This document shows, one piece after another, positions 1 to 8,982 of a DNA stretch of 64,000 nt. How positions within the stretch are numbered: position 1 is the first letter of the stretch; the number at the start of each line of letters is the position of its first letter. The notes under the pieces are model-generated. The model saw only the letters and a list, made by a program, of their open reading frames with translations. It was not told the origin of the DNA and ran no database searches. The stretch spans positions 1,550,001 through 1,614,000 of the forward strand of contig CBDCLS010000006.1 of the NCBI GenBank assembly GCA_965218775.1, read 5' to 3'. The stretch is from CAUZIZ01 sp965218775. GTDB taxonomy: Bacteria > Acidobacteriota > UBA6911 > RPQK01 > JAJDTT01. A program made the translations under genes and the position numbers.

Positions 1-19
1 CCGCTACCAGTAGCTCCGG

Positions 20-46
20 CGCTGGTCCCATTCGAGAACGAAACTT
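20..46 (-). repeat. Short dispersed repeat, family 2, copy 1
   Basis: Read on the minus strand this is aagtttcgttctcgaatggg followed by accagcg. It matches 6807-6833 and 32952-32978 with about two changes. It abuts and slightly overlaps the first copy of the larger family-1 repeat. No coding potential is apparent. Confidence 0.6.
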
Positions 47-152
47 CGGGTCCGGCGTAGCGGTGGCCTCCAGGCCGCCGTCCGAGCCAAAGGCTCAGAA
101 AAATAGGACTTCGGCCTGGAGGCCAAAGCTACTTCTGCAAATGAAGTTTCAG
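41..152 (+). repeat. Family-1 compound hairpin repeat, copy A
   Basis: First of five near-identical copies (others at 11001-11126, 18680-18804, 48602-48727, 63652-63767). The core has a long imperfect stem, ggcctccaggccg against cggcctggaggcc, closed by gtagc/gctac. Inside lies a second hairpin of the form ccgagcc-aaa-ggctcgg, slightly degenerate in this copy. An outer aaactt/aagttt pair brackets the whole. This copy contains the stop codon of the minus-strand dehydrogenase gene at 149. Small open frames inside the copies are by-products of the repeat. Confidence 0.85.
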
Positions 153-1024
153 CTCAGAGATCCCAAATGCTCAATAACCTGCTCCAAGGTGAGTTCAGAA
201 TCCAATGTCTCTGGAGTCTCTTCTGCCAACGGACTCTTACCCAAAAAGCGGTACATCTCCGCTGCACCCTGGTGGATAAGGGGGGTAAGATCCTGCTCCT
301 GAAAAGTTCGAGCGATCTCCTCCATCTCGCCTACCCAACGATGTGCTTTGGGTGGAATCTTCGGCAGAGCTTTCTCCATCCGGGCTAGCCTCTCTGGCTG
401 ACTCAGGCGAAGTTCTTCTATCAGAGGCTCATAGAGATCGAGCCGCCGGGCCGCGACCAGGATCCCAATCGCCAGAGCCGCGAATCCCTTGCTCAGGCCG
501 GCGTAGGTCATCTTGAAGCCGGAGGCCTGACCAACCGCGCTTCCCAGGACGCGAACCTCCAGACCATAGGAGGATAGCCTCTCCACTTCGGCTGCATCCG
601 GACCTGAGATATAGAAGCGGGTGGTGCCGCGCCGGAGTGGTGGCGGACCGATGATCCCTCCATCGACGAAGCGACCGCCGGCCTTGCGAACCAGCTGCTC
701 GATTCTGAGGGCGGTGGAAGGAGCAATTGCATTGCAGTCTACATAGAGAGTACGGGCACGAGTGATCTGGAGCGCCTGACAAACGGTCGCCGCAGCGTCC
801 TCGGCCTCCGAAGGAACCAGAATCGAGAGGATCAGATCGACCTCTTGTACTAGCTGCTGATGGTTGTCGACCGGACGCACTCCCGCCGCCTGAGCCAGTC
901 CACGAGTCCGGGCGCTGCGTCCCTCCAAGCAGGTCAGGACCTCCAGCCCGTGATCCTTGAGAACCATCGCCACTCTGTGTCCCATATCTCCTGGGCTGAG
1001 CAGCCCCACCTTTTTTAAGCTCAT
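149..1024 (-). CDS. NAD(P)-dependent oxidoreductase, 6-phosphogluconate dehydrogenase-like with DUF1932 domain
   Basis: A cytoplasmic 291-residue protein of the beta-hydroxyacid dehydrogenase superfamily. The N-terminus has a Rossmann motif (GLLSPGDMG, residues 7-15). The C-terminal half (FVDGGIIGPPP, then GFKMTYAGLSKG) matches the helical DUF1932 domain, whose substrates are largely unknown. The start at 1024 is chosen because GGAGGTG lies just upstream of that ATG; a longer frame to 1096 has no such site. The RraA-like gene at 2229 lies nearby on the other strand, so a shared role in small-acid catabolism is possible but unproven. The stop codon falls in a family-1 repeat. Confidence 0.8.
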   Translation of the reverse strand: MSLKKVGLLSPGDMGHRVAMVLKDHGLEVLTCLEGRSARTRGLAQAAGVRPVDNHQQLVQEVDLILSILVPSEAEDAAATVCQALQITRARTLYVDCNAIAPSTALRIEQLVRKAGGRFVDGGIIGPPPLRRGTTRFYISGPDAAEVERLSSYGLEVRVLGSAVGQASGFKMTYAGLSKGFAALAIGILVAARRLDLYEPLIEELRLSQPERLARMEKALPKIPPKAHRWVGEMEEIARTFQEQDLTPLIHQGAAEMYRFLGKSPLAEETPETLDSELTLEQVIEHLGSLS

Positions 1025-1119
1025 TGCACCTCCGCGTTTACACCTGCCGGGCATCTCACTAGTATTTGAGATGAGTGTCCCTGGTTTGTCCGACATTATA
1101 TTGGCCCTGAAGTAGTAAT

Positions 1120-2187
1120 GTGCACACTATGAAAAAGCTAGGCAATCGCACCCTGGCAGGCGGGGAAACGCTCTCAGTAGAATTCTTCGAGCCTACGGAT
1201 CTGGTAGCGCCGGGAGTGGTCGAGGAGATCACCAACTTCGTAATTCAGGTGGAGGACCTGGATTCGTGGACTTCCGTTGCCGAATCTTTCTACCTGAAAT
1301 GGTGTGTGCGAGGCGACTTTGCCGGAACCAGCCTGGATCCCTTCTTCCTGGGCAGGATCGAGGGTGAGATCGTGGGCGATGTGGGTTGCCAGGTGGCCCG
1401 GGACCAGCCCGAGCTGGGGAGCCTGGGTTGGGTTTTCACCAAACCCGCGCAGCGGGGCAAGCGAATCAGCAGCTGCCTGACCGAGTTCGCAGTGCAGTGG
1501 TTTGAGCAGCGCGGCGGTCTCTGCATGCAGTTGGGGACGGCCAACCCGATCGCTCATCATGTCTACGAGAAATATGGGTTTCGCGATTACAACGGCCACG
1601 TGATGCGTCGGCTCAGTGGAGGCAGGGAAGCGGAGGAATTCGACCAATATCTTTTTGACGACTGCGGGATCCCCGAGGTTCGTCGCGCCGACTGGGGAGA
1701 TGCGTCCCGAGTCGCTGCTCTGTATGCCGCGCCTCATCCCTGGCTCATCCAGGATCATCAGGAGGGCCTCTTCTCTCACCCGACCCTGGAAACGAAGCGC
1801 TACTTCTCGATTTTCCCTTCTCTGATGCTGCGAGCGGATCGCGCCGGCGGATCGCTTCACGTGCTGGAGTGCTCCGGCCACCGTCTGGTAGGTGCTGCCG
1901 CCCTGCTTCCCCAGGAAGGTGAATGTCAGGCCCACGTAGGTCGGCTCGATTTTCTGATTCGGCCGAACCATCTGGGGCAAGGGAGGGAACTGCTTCAAAC
2001 CGTGATCGAAGAGGCGGCTCGAGGGGGCGTCACTACTGTCCTGGCCTACTTCGCCTCCTGCGACCAGGAAAAGATGGGATTAGCCGAGCAGGTCGGGCTC
2101 CGTCCGGGCGCAACGCTGCCCGCTCACTTCCGGCTCGGGGACGAACAATTCGATCTCAGAATCTATTCCCGCGAACTCAAGTATTAG
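1120..2187 (+). CDS. Double-domain GNAT-family acetyltransferase
   Basis: A 355-residue protein with two GNAT-like halves. The first contains the acetyl-CoA-binding pattern AQRGKRISSCLTEFA and the typical GNAT end ANPIAHHVYEKYGFRDY (about residues 110-160). The second ends with IRPNHLGQGRELLQTVIEEA and GLAEQVGLRPG. GNAT enzymes move an acetyl group from acetyl-CoA to an amine, and the acceptor here is unknown. The start is uncertain: GTG at 1120 or ATG at 1129, with only a weak ribosome site for either. It is divergent from the dehydrogenase at 149 and upstream of the RraA-like gene. Confidence 0.75.
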   Translation: MHTMKKLGNRTLAGGETLSVEFFEPTDLVAPGVVEEITNFVIQVEDLDSWTSVAESFYLKWCVRGDFAGTSLDPFFLGRIEGEIVGDVGCQVARDQPELGSLGWVFTKPAQRGKRISSCLTEFAVQWFEQRGGLCMQLGTANPIAHHVYEKYGFRDYNGHVMRRLSGGREAEEFDQYLFDDCGIPEVRRADWGDASRVAALYAAPHPWLIQDHQEGLFSHPTLETKRYFSIFPSLMLRADRAGGSLHVLECSGHRLVGAAALLPQEGECQAHVGRLDFLIRPNHLGQGRELLQTVIEEAARGGVTTVLAYFASCDQEKMGLAEQVGLRPGATLPAHFRLGDEQFDLRIYSRELKY

Positions 2188-2228
2188 CTCAATCGGCTTG
2201 ACGGGGTAAGAAAAGGGAGAACGGAATC

Positions 2229-2897
2229 ATGGTTTTTTCTCAGATGAAACAGCGGTTACTACAGCTGGACACGGCCTGCATCTGCGATGCGGATAAGGAG
2301 CAGGGAAGGCTTGGGGTTGTAGACCCCGCCATTGGATCGATCCGAGCTGGACTGAAGTTGGTGGGTCGAGCCTATACCGTGCGCTGCCATGAGGACTTCT
2401 TGACGGTCATCAAGGCGCTGCGGGATGCCGAAGCGGGAGAGGTTATTGTGATCGATTCCCAGAATAGTAAGCGGGCCCTCACAGGCGAGCTCTTCCCCAG
2501 CGAGGCCAGGCGCAAGGGGCTGGCAGGAATCGTTATCGATGGGGTTTGCCGAGACACGGCAGCGATCCGACAGCTCGACGTTCCCTACTATGCACGTGGT
2601 GTCAACTGCGCGGCGGGAACAACAAACCGTCTGTTCCAAACTCAGGTGACGATCGAATGTGGCGGAATTACGGTCCATCCGGGCGACATTCTTTTCGGGG
2701 ATGATGATGGACTGGTGGTGGGCAGCGAGCGGGTTTTCGCCGAAACGATTCCTCTTGCCGAGCAGATCCAGGAAAAGGAGCGTAGGATCCTGGAAGGAAT
2801 GCATCAGGGACGAAGTCTTTTCCAGATGCTCAACTTTGACGAGCACTGTGCCAAACTGGAAGCGGGAGAGCCAAGTACACTCCAGTTCCTGGTCTGA
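2229..2897 (+). CDS. RraA family protein (4-hydroxy-4-methyl-2-oxoglutarate aldolase-like)
   Basis: 222 residues of the RraA/HMG-aldolase fold. Recognisable parts are the central GIVIDGVCRDTAAIR segment with the conserved D-G-x-x-R-D metal and substrate residues, and the late VHPGDILFGDDDGLVV segment. Catalytic members cleave 4-hydroxy-4-methyl-2-oxoglutarate or decarboxylate oxaloacetate with a divalent metal; others only carry the fold. The start ATG follows GGGAGAACGGAATC. It converges on nadC with a 16-bp gap. Confidence 0.8.
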   Translation: MVFSQMKQRLLQLDTACICDADKEQGRLGVVDPAIGSIRAGLKLVGRAYTVRCHEDFLTVIKALRDAEAGEVIVIDSQNSKRALTGELFPSEARRKGLAGIVIDGVCRDTAAIRQLDVPYYARGVNCAAGTTNRLFQTQVTIECGGITVHPGDILFGDDDGLVVGSERVFAETIPLAEQIQEKERRILEGMHQGRSLFQMLNFDEHCAKLEAGEPSTLQFLV

Positions 2898-2913
2898 GGG
2901 CTGGGGTGCTCGT

Positions 2914-3756
2914 TTATGTCAGCTGCAGCTCAAGGCTGATGTCTACGGCTCTATAGGAGTGGGTCAGCGCTCCCAGGGAGATGAAGTCCACGCCGGCCTG
3001 GGCATACTGGAGCAGGTTCGCCTCATGAACGCCTCCCGAGACCTCTAGCTGACAGCGGCCTTTGGCTAGCCTCACTGCTTCTGCGACTGTCTGCGGTTCC
3101 ATATTGTCCAGTAGAACTGCATCGGCGCCGGCGTGGAGTGCCTCCTCTAGCTCCTCGAGCGAGGTGACTTCGATCTCGATCTTCTGGAGGTGATTCAGGC
3201 GTCTTCGGCAGGCTTCCAGGGCTTGAGTGATACCTCCCACGAGGGTGATATGGTTTTCTTTGATCAGCATGCCGTCGTAGAGTCCAAGGCGGTGATTGTT
3301 GCCGCCCCCCATCCGGACCGCATACTTTTCCAGGGTCCGCCATAAAGGCGTAGTCTTGCGTGTGTCGAGAATCCTGACCTTGGTCGGAGCCACGAGGTCC
3401 ACACACTTCCGGGTCAGCGTGGCCACTCCGCACATCCTCTGCAGGAAGTTCAGGGCCAGCCTTTCTCCCTGCAGCAACACCGAAGGCCGGGCACGGATCG
3501 ATCCCAGCAGTCCGGGCTGGACCAAGTCTCCTTCGGCGATCTGGGACTCACCCTCAACTTGGCCCAACAGCCGGAAGACCTGCAAGAAAACTGGCCAACC
3601 GGCCAGGACGAAGGTCTCCTTTGCCAGCAGCTTTGCCTCGAGCATCGAATCGCTATGATGGCTCTGCTGGAGGATGGCCTCGGTGGTGATATCCCCACTT
3701 CCGATATCTTCCTGCAGCGCCAATCGGATCAGCGGTTCAAGGTTGAGAGAGTTCAT
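2914..3756 (-). CDS. nadC: Nicotinate-nucleotide pyrophosphorylase (carboxylating)
   Basis: NadC (quinolinate phosphoribosyltransferase) makes nicotinate mononucleotide, CO2 and PPi from quinolinate and PRPP in de novo NAD synthesis. The 280-residue length is normal. Diagnostic pieces are DTRKT (131-135), GGGNNHRLGLYDGMLIKENH (150-169) and, near the end, VLLDNM and EVSGGV. The gene starts inside the last codons of valS (20-bp overlap), so it is almost certainly co-transcribed and translationally coupled with it. No other NAD genes are near. Confidence 0.95.
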   Translation of the reverse strand: MNSLNLEPLIRLALQEDIGSGDITTEAILQQSHHSDSMLEAKLLAKETFVLAGWPVFLQVFRLLGQVEGESQIAEGDLVQPGLLGSIRARPSVLLQGERLALNFLQRMCGVATLTRKCVDLVAPTKVRILDTRKTTPLWRTLEKYAVRMGGGNNHRLGLYDGMLIKENHITLVGGITQALEACRRRLNHLQKIEIEVTSLEELEEALHAGADAVLLDNMEPQTVAEAVRLAKGRCQLEVSGGVHEANLLQYAQAGVDFISLGALTHSYRAVDISLELQLT

Positions 3757-6394
3757 TGAGGGTTTCCTGGAGTTTCCTCAGCTGATCCTCGGTTTCGCGT
3801 TGGCGTTGGCGGGTCCCTTCGACGACATGATCAGGCGCTTTCTGAACGAAGGAGGAGTTCCCGAGCTTTGCTTCCAGGCGCTCCAGGTCCTGTTGCAGCT
3901 TTCGCAGCTGGCGATCGATCCGTTCCCGTTCCACCTCCAGATCTACTGCCTCGTCCAGACCCAGCGAAAACTCGGCCAGCCGCGATACTCCACTCACGCG
4001 AAGGCCCTTGTCCTTCTGGGTGGGAGAGGACTCTATCGGGTCGAGCCGGCATAGACTCTGGAGCTGATGCTGCTGCGATTGAAGGAAGGTTAGAGTCCCT
4101 TCTCGAGGGACGAGCAGAGCCGGAAGCTTCTTGCTTGGTGCGATGTCGTTCTCGGCTCGAGCCGTTCGGATAGCGGTGATCAACTCCTGCAACTGCTCCA
4201 TCTGGGCGATTGCCTCTTCATCGATCCAATCTTCCTGACTTCTGGGATAGGGGGCGCGCATGATCGTCTCCCCCTCATGGGGAAGTTTCTGCCACAGTTC
4301 CTCCGTCAGGAAGGGAATGAATGGATGGAGAAGCCTCAAGGAGGTCTCCAGAACGAAGGTGGCGATCAGGGTTGATCTATTGGCCTTATCGGAGGAGCTA
4401 CCCAGGTCTGCTTTGATCAGTTCAATATACCAGTCGCAAAGCTCGTGCCAGAAAAAATGGTAGAGGTCGTGGCTGGCCTCGTGCAGAAGAAACCTTTCGA
4501 GGTTGCGGTTGGTGCCAGCCACTACCTGCTGCAGCCGTCCCAGGATCCAGCGGTGCTCCAACTCCAGCCCGGGACCCTTCCGGAGCGAGTCAATATCGTC
4601 TTCGCTGACGGGTGAGCTCGTCTCAACATTCAGCAGAAGAAAGCGACCTGCATTCCAGATCTTGTTGCAGAAGGCTCGGTAACCGGCCATCCGACTGATT
4701 GAAAAAGGGATATCCGTGCCAGGTACCGCCGAGACCGACACCGTGAATCTCACGGCGTCGCTACCATACTGATCGATCAACTCCAAGGGGTCGATGATGT
4801 TGCCCCGGGACTTGGACATCTTGTGACCCTTTTCGTCCCGAACCAGGCCGTTGATGTAGACGCGCCGAAAAGGGACTTCTCCCCTGAAGCGAAGGCCCAT
4901 CATCATCATTCGGGCCACCCAGAAGAAAATGATGTCGAAGCCTGTGACGAGGGTGCTGGTGGGATAGTAGGTGCTAAGCTCTTTGGTCTGGTCCGGCCAT
5001 CCCAGTGTGGAGAAGGGCCACAGAGCCGAGCTGAACCAGGTGTCGAGAACGTCCGATTCCTGCACCAGGTCGCGGGCCTGGCAGTGCTTGCACAGATCGA
5101 CATCCTCGCGCGACACCGTCAACTCCCCGCAGCTCTCGCAGTACCAGGCCGGAATGCGGTGTCCCCACCAGAGTTGCCTGCTGATGCACCAGTCATGGAT
5201 GTTGGACATCCACTCGAAGAAGATTTTTTCGTAGTTCTCGGGTACGAAAACAGTCTGCTTCTTCTGGACAGCCTGGATGGCAACTTCGGCGAGAGGCTTC
5301 ACCTTGACGAACCACTGGGTCGAGACCAGCGGTTCTACCACAGTCCCACATCTCTGGCATCCACCGACGTTGTGAGAATGGGATTCCACCTTGACCAACA
5401 GGTTCTGCCGCTCTAATTCGGCGACAACCTGTTTTCGAGCCTGATAGCGATCGAGACCCGAAAACTCCCCTGCTTCCTTTGTCATCTGTCCTTCTTCTCC
5501 GATGACCTTGACGATGGGAAGCGAGTGTCTGCGGCCCATCTCGAAGTCATTGGGATCATGGCCCGGGGTGACCTTGACTGCCCCGGTTCCGAACTCGCTC
5601 TCGACAAAGCTATCGCTGATGACGGGGATCTCACGGTTCATCAAGGGCAAGATGACGATTTGACCGTGAAGGTGGAGGTAGCGTTCATCCTCTGGATGCA
5701 CTGCCACCGCCGTATCACCCAACATGGTCTCGGGGCGGGTCGTGGCAACAACCAGGGATTCCCCGGTTGCCTTGATAGGATATTTGAGATGCCACAGTTT
5801 TCCCTGGGTGGGTTCGAACTCCACTTCGAGGTCAGATATCGCCGTGCGGCAGCGAGGACACCAGTTGACCAGGTACTCACCGCGGTAGATCAGACCCTCT
5901 TCATAGAGTTGGACAAAGACCTCTCGTACGGCCCGTGAGAGACCCTCGTCCAAGGTGAAGCGCTGGCGACTCCAATCGCAGGAGCAGCCGAGCTTTCGAA
6001 TTTGGGAGAGAATGTTGGACTCGGCCTTCTCCTTCCATTTCCAGACGACCCGTTCAAATTCCTCTCTTCCCAGGTCTGTCCGCTTCTTGCCCTGCTCAGC
6101 CAACTGACGTTCAACCACGTTCTGGGTCGCGATTCCCGCATGATCGGTTCCGGGAAGCCAGAGCACGTTAGACCCCTTCATGCGCTCCCAGCGAGTGAGA
6201 ATGTCCTGCAAGGTCATGTTCAGGGCATGTCCCATGTGGAGAGAACCGGTTACGTTGGGAGGAGGCATGGCGATGGAAAAAGGGGGGCTCGTGGACTCCT
6301 CATCGGCGCGGAAATAGCCGCGCTCTTCCCAAAGGGTGTACCACCTCCGCTCTACCTCTTGCGGTTCGTAGGTCTTGGCAATCTCTTTTCTCAC
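3737..6394 (-). CDS. valS: Valine--tRNA ligase
   Basis: ValS charges tRNA-Val with valine and edits threonine. The 885 residues hold the class I signatures: HMGH (53-56, the HIGH motif after PPPNVTGSL) and KMSKS (about 525-529). A valine-type editing insert lies between them, and a C-terminal coiled coil rich in K, R, E and Q spans roughly residues 815-880. The start codon is GTG preceded by GAAGGA. The downstream nadC overlaps by 20 bp. No T-box leader was recognised upstream. Confidence 0.97.
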   Translation of the reverse strand: MRKEIAKTYEPQEVERRWYTLWEERGYFRADEESTSPPFSIAMPPPNVTGSLHMGHALNMTLQDILTRWERMKGSNVLWLPGTDHAGIATQNVVERQLAEQGKKRTDLGREEFERVVWKWKEKAESNILSQIRKLGCSCDWSRQRFTLDEGLSRAVREVFVQLYEEGLIYRGEYLVNWCPRCRTAISDLEVEFEPTQGKLWHLKYPIKATGESLVVATTRPETMLGDTAVAVHPEDERYLHLHGQIVILPLMNREIPVISDSFVESEFGTGAVKVTPGHDPNDFEMGRRHSLPIVKVIGEEGQMTKEAGEFSGLDRYQARKQVVAELERQNLLVKVESHSHNVGGCQRCGTVVEPLVSTQWFVKVKPLAEVAIQAVQKKQTVFVPENYEKIFFEWMSNIHDWCISRQLWWGHRIPAWYCESCGELTVSREDVDLCKHCQARDLVQESDVLDTWFSSALWPFSTLGWPDQTKELSTYYPTSTLVTGFDIIFFWVARMMMMGLRFRGEVPFRRVYINGLVRDEKGHKMSKSRGNIIDPLELIDQYGSDAVRFTVSVSAVPGTDIPFSISRMAGYRAFCNKIWNAGRFLLLNVETSSPVSEDDIDSLRKGPGLELEHRWILGRLQQVVAGTNRNLERFLLHEASHDLYHFFWHELCDWYIELIKADLGSSSDKANRSTLIATFVLETSLRLLHPFIPFLTEELWQKLPHEGETIMRAPYPRSQEDWIDEEAIAQMEQLQELITAIRTARAENDIAPSKKLPALLVPREGTLTFLQSQQHQLQSLCRLDPIESSPTQKDKGLRVSGVSRLAEFSLGLDEAVDLEVERERIDRQLRKLQQDLERLEAKLGNSSFVQKAPDHVVEGTRQRQRETEDQLRKLQETLNELSQP

Positions 6395-6534
6395 GGGTTT
6401 CCTTCGACGTTGGGATGTTGCCAGCGATCCGAGGACAGAGTGTAGCCCAGTTTGCCCAACGAGAACCAGCGCTCACGCTAGCCATGCGGCGAGATGGCGC
6501 CGCGCTAGGGTGAAGCTTCATCAGCTCGCCCGAC

Positions 6535-6780
6535 TTCGGCGTTCGTATGTTCGGTGTTTTGCGGTTTGTGATTCAGCCTTTTGCCTTGGTTCTGGAGAAA
6601 GCAACCGATGAATGCTGAACCGCGGAATATCGAACAGGCGAATTTCGAAGGCTAAGGAAGACGGTTCGGCGTTCGCATGTTCGGTGTTCTGCGGTTTGTG
6701 ATTTAGCCTTTTGCCTTGCTCTCGAGAAGGCAACCGACAAAGGCTAAACCGCAGAATATCGAACAAGCGAATTTCGAAGG
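6535..6780. repeat. Tandem duplication of a ~116-bp imperfect palindromic element in a 516-bp gene-free region
   Basis: Two units, 6535-6650 and 6665-6780, repeat with a period of about 130 bp. Each begins ttcggcgttcg and ends cgaatttcgaagg. Each is itself an imperfect inverted repeat: a left arm with gttcggtgttctgcggttt faces a right arm with aaaccgcagaatatcgaac. The surrounding gap 6395-6910 holds the valS upstream region, this pair and a family-2 repeat; no gene is visible. Confidence 0.75.
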
Positions 6781-6806
6781 ATTCGGGCAATCGCTGCGTA
6801 GTGCCA

Positions 6807-6833
6807 AAGTTTCTTTCTCGAATGGGGCCAGCG
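6807..6833 (+). repeat. Short dispersed repeat, family 2, copy 2
   Basis: aagtttctttctcgaatggg followed by gccagcg, nearly identical to 32952-32978 and to the reverse complement of 20-46. It lies between the tandem palindromes and the 3' end of cobA. Confidence 0.65.
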
Positions 6834-6910
6834 TAGCTGGGTGGCGGGACTGATCGCAGACAGCTTCTCCTCGATCCCGAAACAGCAGCCGTTTGGCCTT
6901 GGCGCCCGTA

Positions 6911-7753
6911 TCATCCCCTCCGGCGCACCTGGACCCTCCGGCGATCTCTTGAGCTATCTGGATCGGATGAAATGGAGGCAGCGGTGTTCCGCTTCTTCAA
7001 CCATTGACCGATGAGGGACTGGAATTCCACTACCTTCCCCACCACCAGTAGAGCCGGCGATTGAATCTCAAGCCGGCTTGTCTCCCGAACGATCGTGCGA
7101 AGTGTTCCAGCGGCCTCTTGCTGACCTTCCAGAGTTCCCGCCTCAACGACGACGGCCGGAGTGTCCAGTGGACGTCCGTGAAGCACGAGTTTGGAAACGA
7201 TACCTCGAAGGTTGCCCAATGGCATGAGTATGACCAGCGTATCTGTGGCTGTCGCTACCCTCTCCCACGCAACAGGCTGCTCTGAATCGGCGACCTGATG
7301 TCCCGTGATGATGGCTACTGAGGAGGAGACGTCTCGATGCGTAACGGGAATGCCTGCTGCCGCGGGCACAGCCAGAGCCGAGCTCACGCCAGGAACAATC
7401 TCAAAAGGGATTCTGCATTCGGTCAGGAAAAGGGCCTCTTCTCCCCCTCTGCCGAAAAGGAAGGGATCTCCTCCTTTAAGACGTACGACCTGCTTTCCCT
7501 CCTTGGCTTTGGAGGCTAGCAACTCATTTATCTTCTCCTGGGGGAAGCTGTAGCGTCCGCCTTTCTTGCCGACGAGAATCCTCTCCGCCGAAGCTGGCGA
7601 CAAGCTCAACAGTCGTGAATCGACCAACCGGTCGTAGACCACAACGTCAGCTCGATTGAGACAGCGCAGGCCCTTGAGAGTGAGCAGCTCAGGATCACCG
7701 GGCCCGGCGCCCACCAGGAAGACTTTGCCTACGCGGGAGGAAAGAACTCTCAC
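6911..7753 (-). CDS. cobA: Uroporphyrinogen-III C-methyltransferase (SUMT)
   Basis: SUMT methylates uroporphyrinogen III twice with SAM to give precorrin-2, the branch point to sirohaem and cobalamin. Counting from GTG at 7753 the protein has 280 residues: GAGPGDPELLT at 15-25, RLKGGDPFLFGRGGEE at 91-106 and VPGVSSA at 120-126. The GTG start is placed one base after the stop of the upstream gene, with GGAGGAG at that gene's end as ribosome site. The two genes together replace a fused CysG. The last 25 residues are Arg/Ser-rich and look like a loose tail. Confidence 0.93.
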   Translation of the reverse strand: MRVLSSRVGKVFLVGAGPGDPELLTLKGLRCLNRADVVVYDRLVDSRLLSLSPASAERILVGKKGGRYSFPQEKINELLASKAKEGKQVVRLKGGDPFLFGRGGEEALFLTECRIPFEIVPGVSSALAVPAAAGIPVTHRDVSSSVAIITGHQVADSEQPVAWERVATATDTLVILMPLGNLRGIVSKLVLHGRPLDTPAVVVEAGTLEGQQEAAGTLRTIVRETSRLEIQSPALLVVGKVVEFQSLIGQWLKKRNTAASISSDPDSSRDRRRVQVRRRG

Positions 7754-7754
7754 C

Positions 7755-8339
7755 TCAACTCTCCTCCAGAGCCCGCTCGATGCGCGCCCGCACTTCTGAG
7801 GGACCTTGTCGGCGGGTTGTTTCAAGCAGATCTAGATCCTCGACCAGGTGGGAATAAAAGTCCTTGCGCTCATCGAAGGAAGAAAAACGGCCCTTCACCC
7901 GAGGGCGGATCGCCCTCAGCGCTTGGAGCAGGTCTCCGTATTCCGGCCCGAACTGGGACTCCAGTTGTCGACGGATTCGTTTTGCAAGGGCGGGACTGCT
8001 ACCGGAGGTAGAGATAGCGATCATGAGGTCACCTCGGTGGACCACTGCAGGGGCGATGAAGTTGCAGTACTCCGTCTGATCAACGACGTTGACCAGGATC
8101 CGATGTGCCTCGGCGAAATCCTTGATCCGTCTGGCCACCTCCGCGTCCTCGACAGCGGCCACGATCAGGAAGGCATCCCGGGCATCATCGGGTACGAATT
8201 CGCTTGACCGTCGAACGCGGCCCCCCGCCCGATCCAAAGCTGTTGCCTTCTCTTCCGCAAGATCTCCGTCTCCGACCACCAGGCAAAGACGTCCCTTCAA
8301 ATCGAGGAACACCGGAAAGTAGCTCATTTCGGCCATCAT
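7755..8339 (-). CDS. Precorrin-2 dehydrogenase / sirohaem synthase N-terminal domain protein
   Basis: 194 residues equivalent to the N-terminal CysG/Met8/SirC domain, which oxidises precorrin-2 to sirohydrochlorin with NAD and may insert iron. It opens MSYFPVFLDLKGR, followed by the dinucleotide-binding VVGDGDLAEEKA. The middle has NVVDQTEYCNFIAPAVVHRG and ISTSGSSPALAKRIR, both typical of the family. The start at 8339 gives the expected N-terminus; a longer frame to 8432 adds residues unlike the family. One base separates it from cobA, so the pair forms an operon for sirohaem. Confidence 0.88.
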   Translation of the reverse strand: MMAEMSYFPVFLDLKGRLCLVVGDGDLAEEKATALDRAGGRVRRSSEFVPDDARDAFLIVAAVEDAEVARRIKDFAEAHRILVNVVDQTEYCNFIAPAVVHRGDLMIAISTSGSSPALAKRIRRQLESQFGPEYGDLLQALRAIRPRVKGRFSSFDERKDFYSHLVEDLDLLETTRRQGPSEVRARIERALEES

Positions 8340-8487
8340 AGAATTCCGATCAATTAGGTAGAGAATAGCGTAGGGTCGGCGTTCGTGTAAAGCGGGGCGC
8401 GCAGGCCGAAGGGTGTAAGTTGAAGGTCGCACGTCCCAAGTCTAAAGTAAATGCAACTCCTGCCCTCTTTCGCCATCTGGATACGTG

Positions 8488-8859
8488 ATGGTAGCGAGAC
8501 GATTCCTTCAAACAGTCCTGATGGTGGGCATGACCTGGTCCTGCGTGGTGGCTTTCGGAGCGGAAGAAAAGGTCGCACCCGATAACCCTAGCGACCTGAA
8601 TGCCAAGAGCAAGTATAAAGGGGCGGTTGCGACGGTCGCCCTTGCCTGGCTGGATGAGTCTGGCAACGAGCTAGGATTCGAGATTCTCCGGTCCGACAAT
8701 GCCGCAGAGTTCCGGGTTGTGGGTATGGTCGGGGCGAATACGACTCGCTACACCGACGAGATCGGAAAGTACATCACCGGTGCCTTTACCTATAAGGTTC
8801 GAGCCTTCAACCAGTTCGGGAAGAGTGAGGATTCCAACGTAGCCTCGGTCTGGTTTTAG
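8488..8859 (+). CDS. Small secreted protein with a fibronectin type III-like domain
   Basis: About 123 residues. An N-terminal signal peptide (FLQTVLMVGMTWSCVVAFGA) is followed by one beta-sandwich with FN3-like features: VALAWLDESGNELGFEILRS, then TRYTDE and FTYKVRAFNQFGKSEDSN. FN3 domains usually bind proteins or polysaccharides outside the cell; no catalytic residues are seen. GTG at 8485 is an alternative start. It is divergent from the sirohaem operon and may have its own terminator just downstream. Confidence 0.7.
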   Translation: MVARRFLQTVLMVGMTWSCVVAFGAEEKVAPDNPSDLNAKSKYKGAVATVALAWLDESGNELGFEILRSDNAAEFRVVGMVGANTTRYTDEIGKYITGAFTYKVRAFNQFGKSEDSNVASVWF

Positions 8860-8864
8860 ATAGG

Positions 8865-8883
8865 GGCTCCGAGCCAGTTTTTT
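8865..8883 (+). terminator. Possible intrinsic terminator after the FN3-like gene
   Basis: ggct-ccg-agcc followed within two bases by six T residues, starting 6 bp after the stop codon. The stem is only four pairs, so the call is weak. Confidence 0.35.
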
Positions 8884-8982
8884 CTGATTCCCTCTTTACA
8901 TCCTCACGGCCGACCGTGTTTTACGAGCCGACTCCGGCCCCGAGGCGGCCCGGTCGCTTCTGTTATCATTGATCTGTACTGG

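Noticed and set aside
6535..6780. Possible CRISPR array
   Set aside because: Only two long units, each self-palindromic, with no regular spacers and no cas genes nearby.
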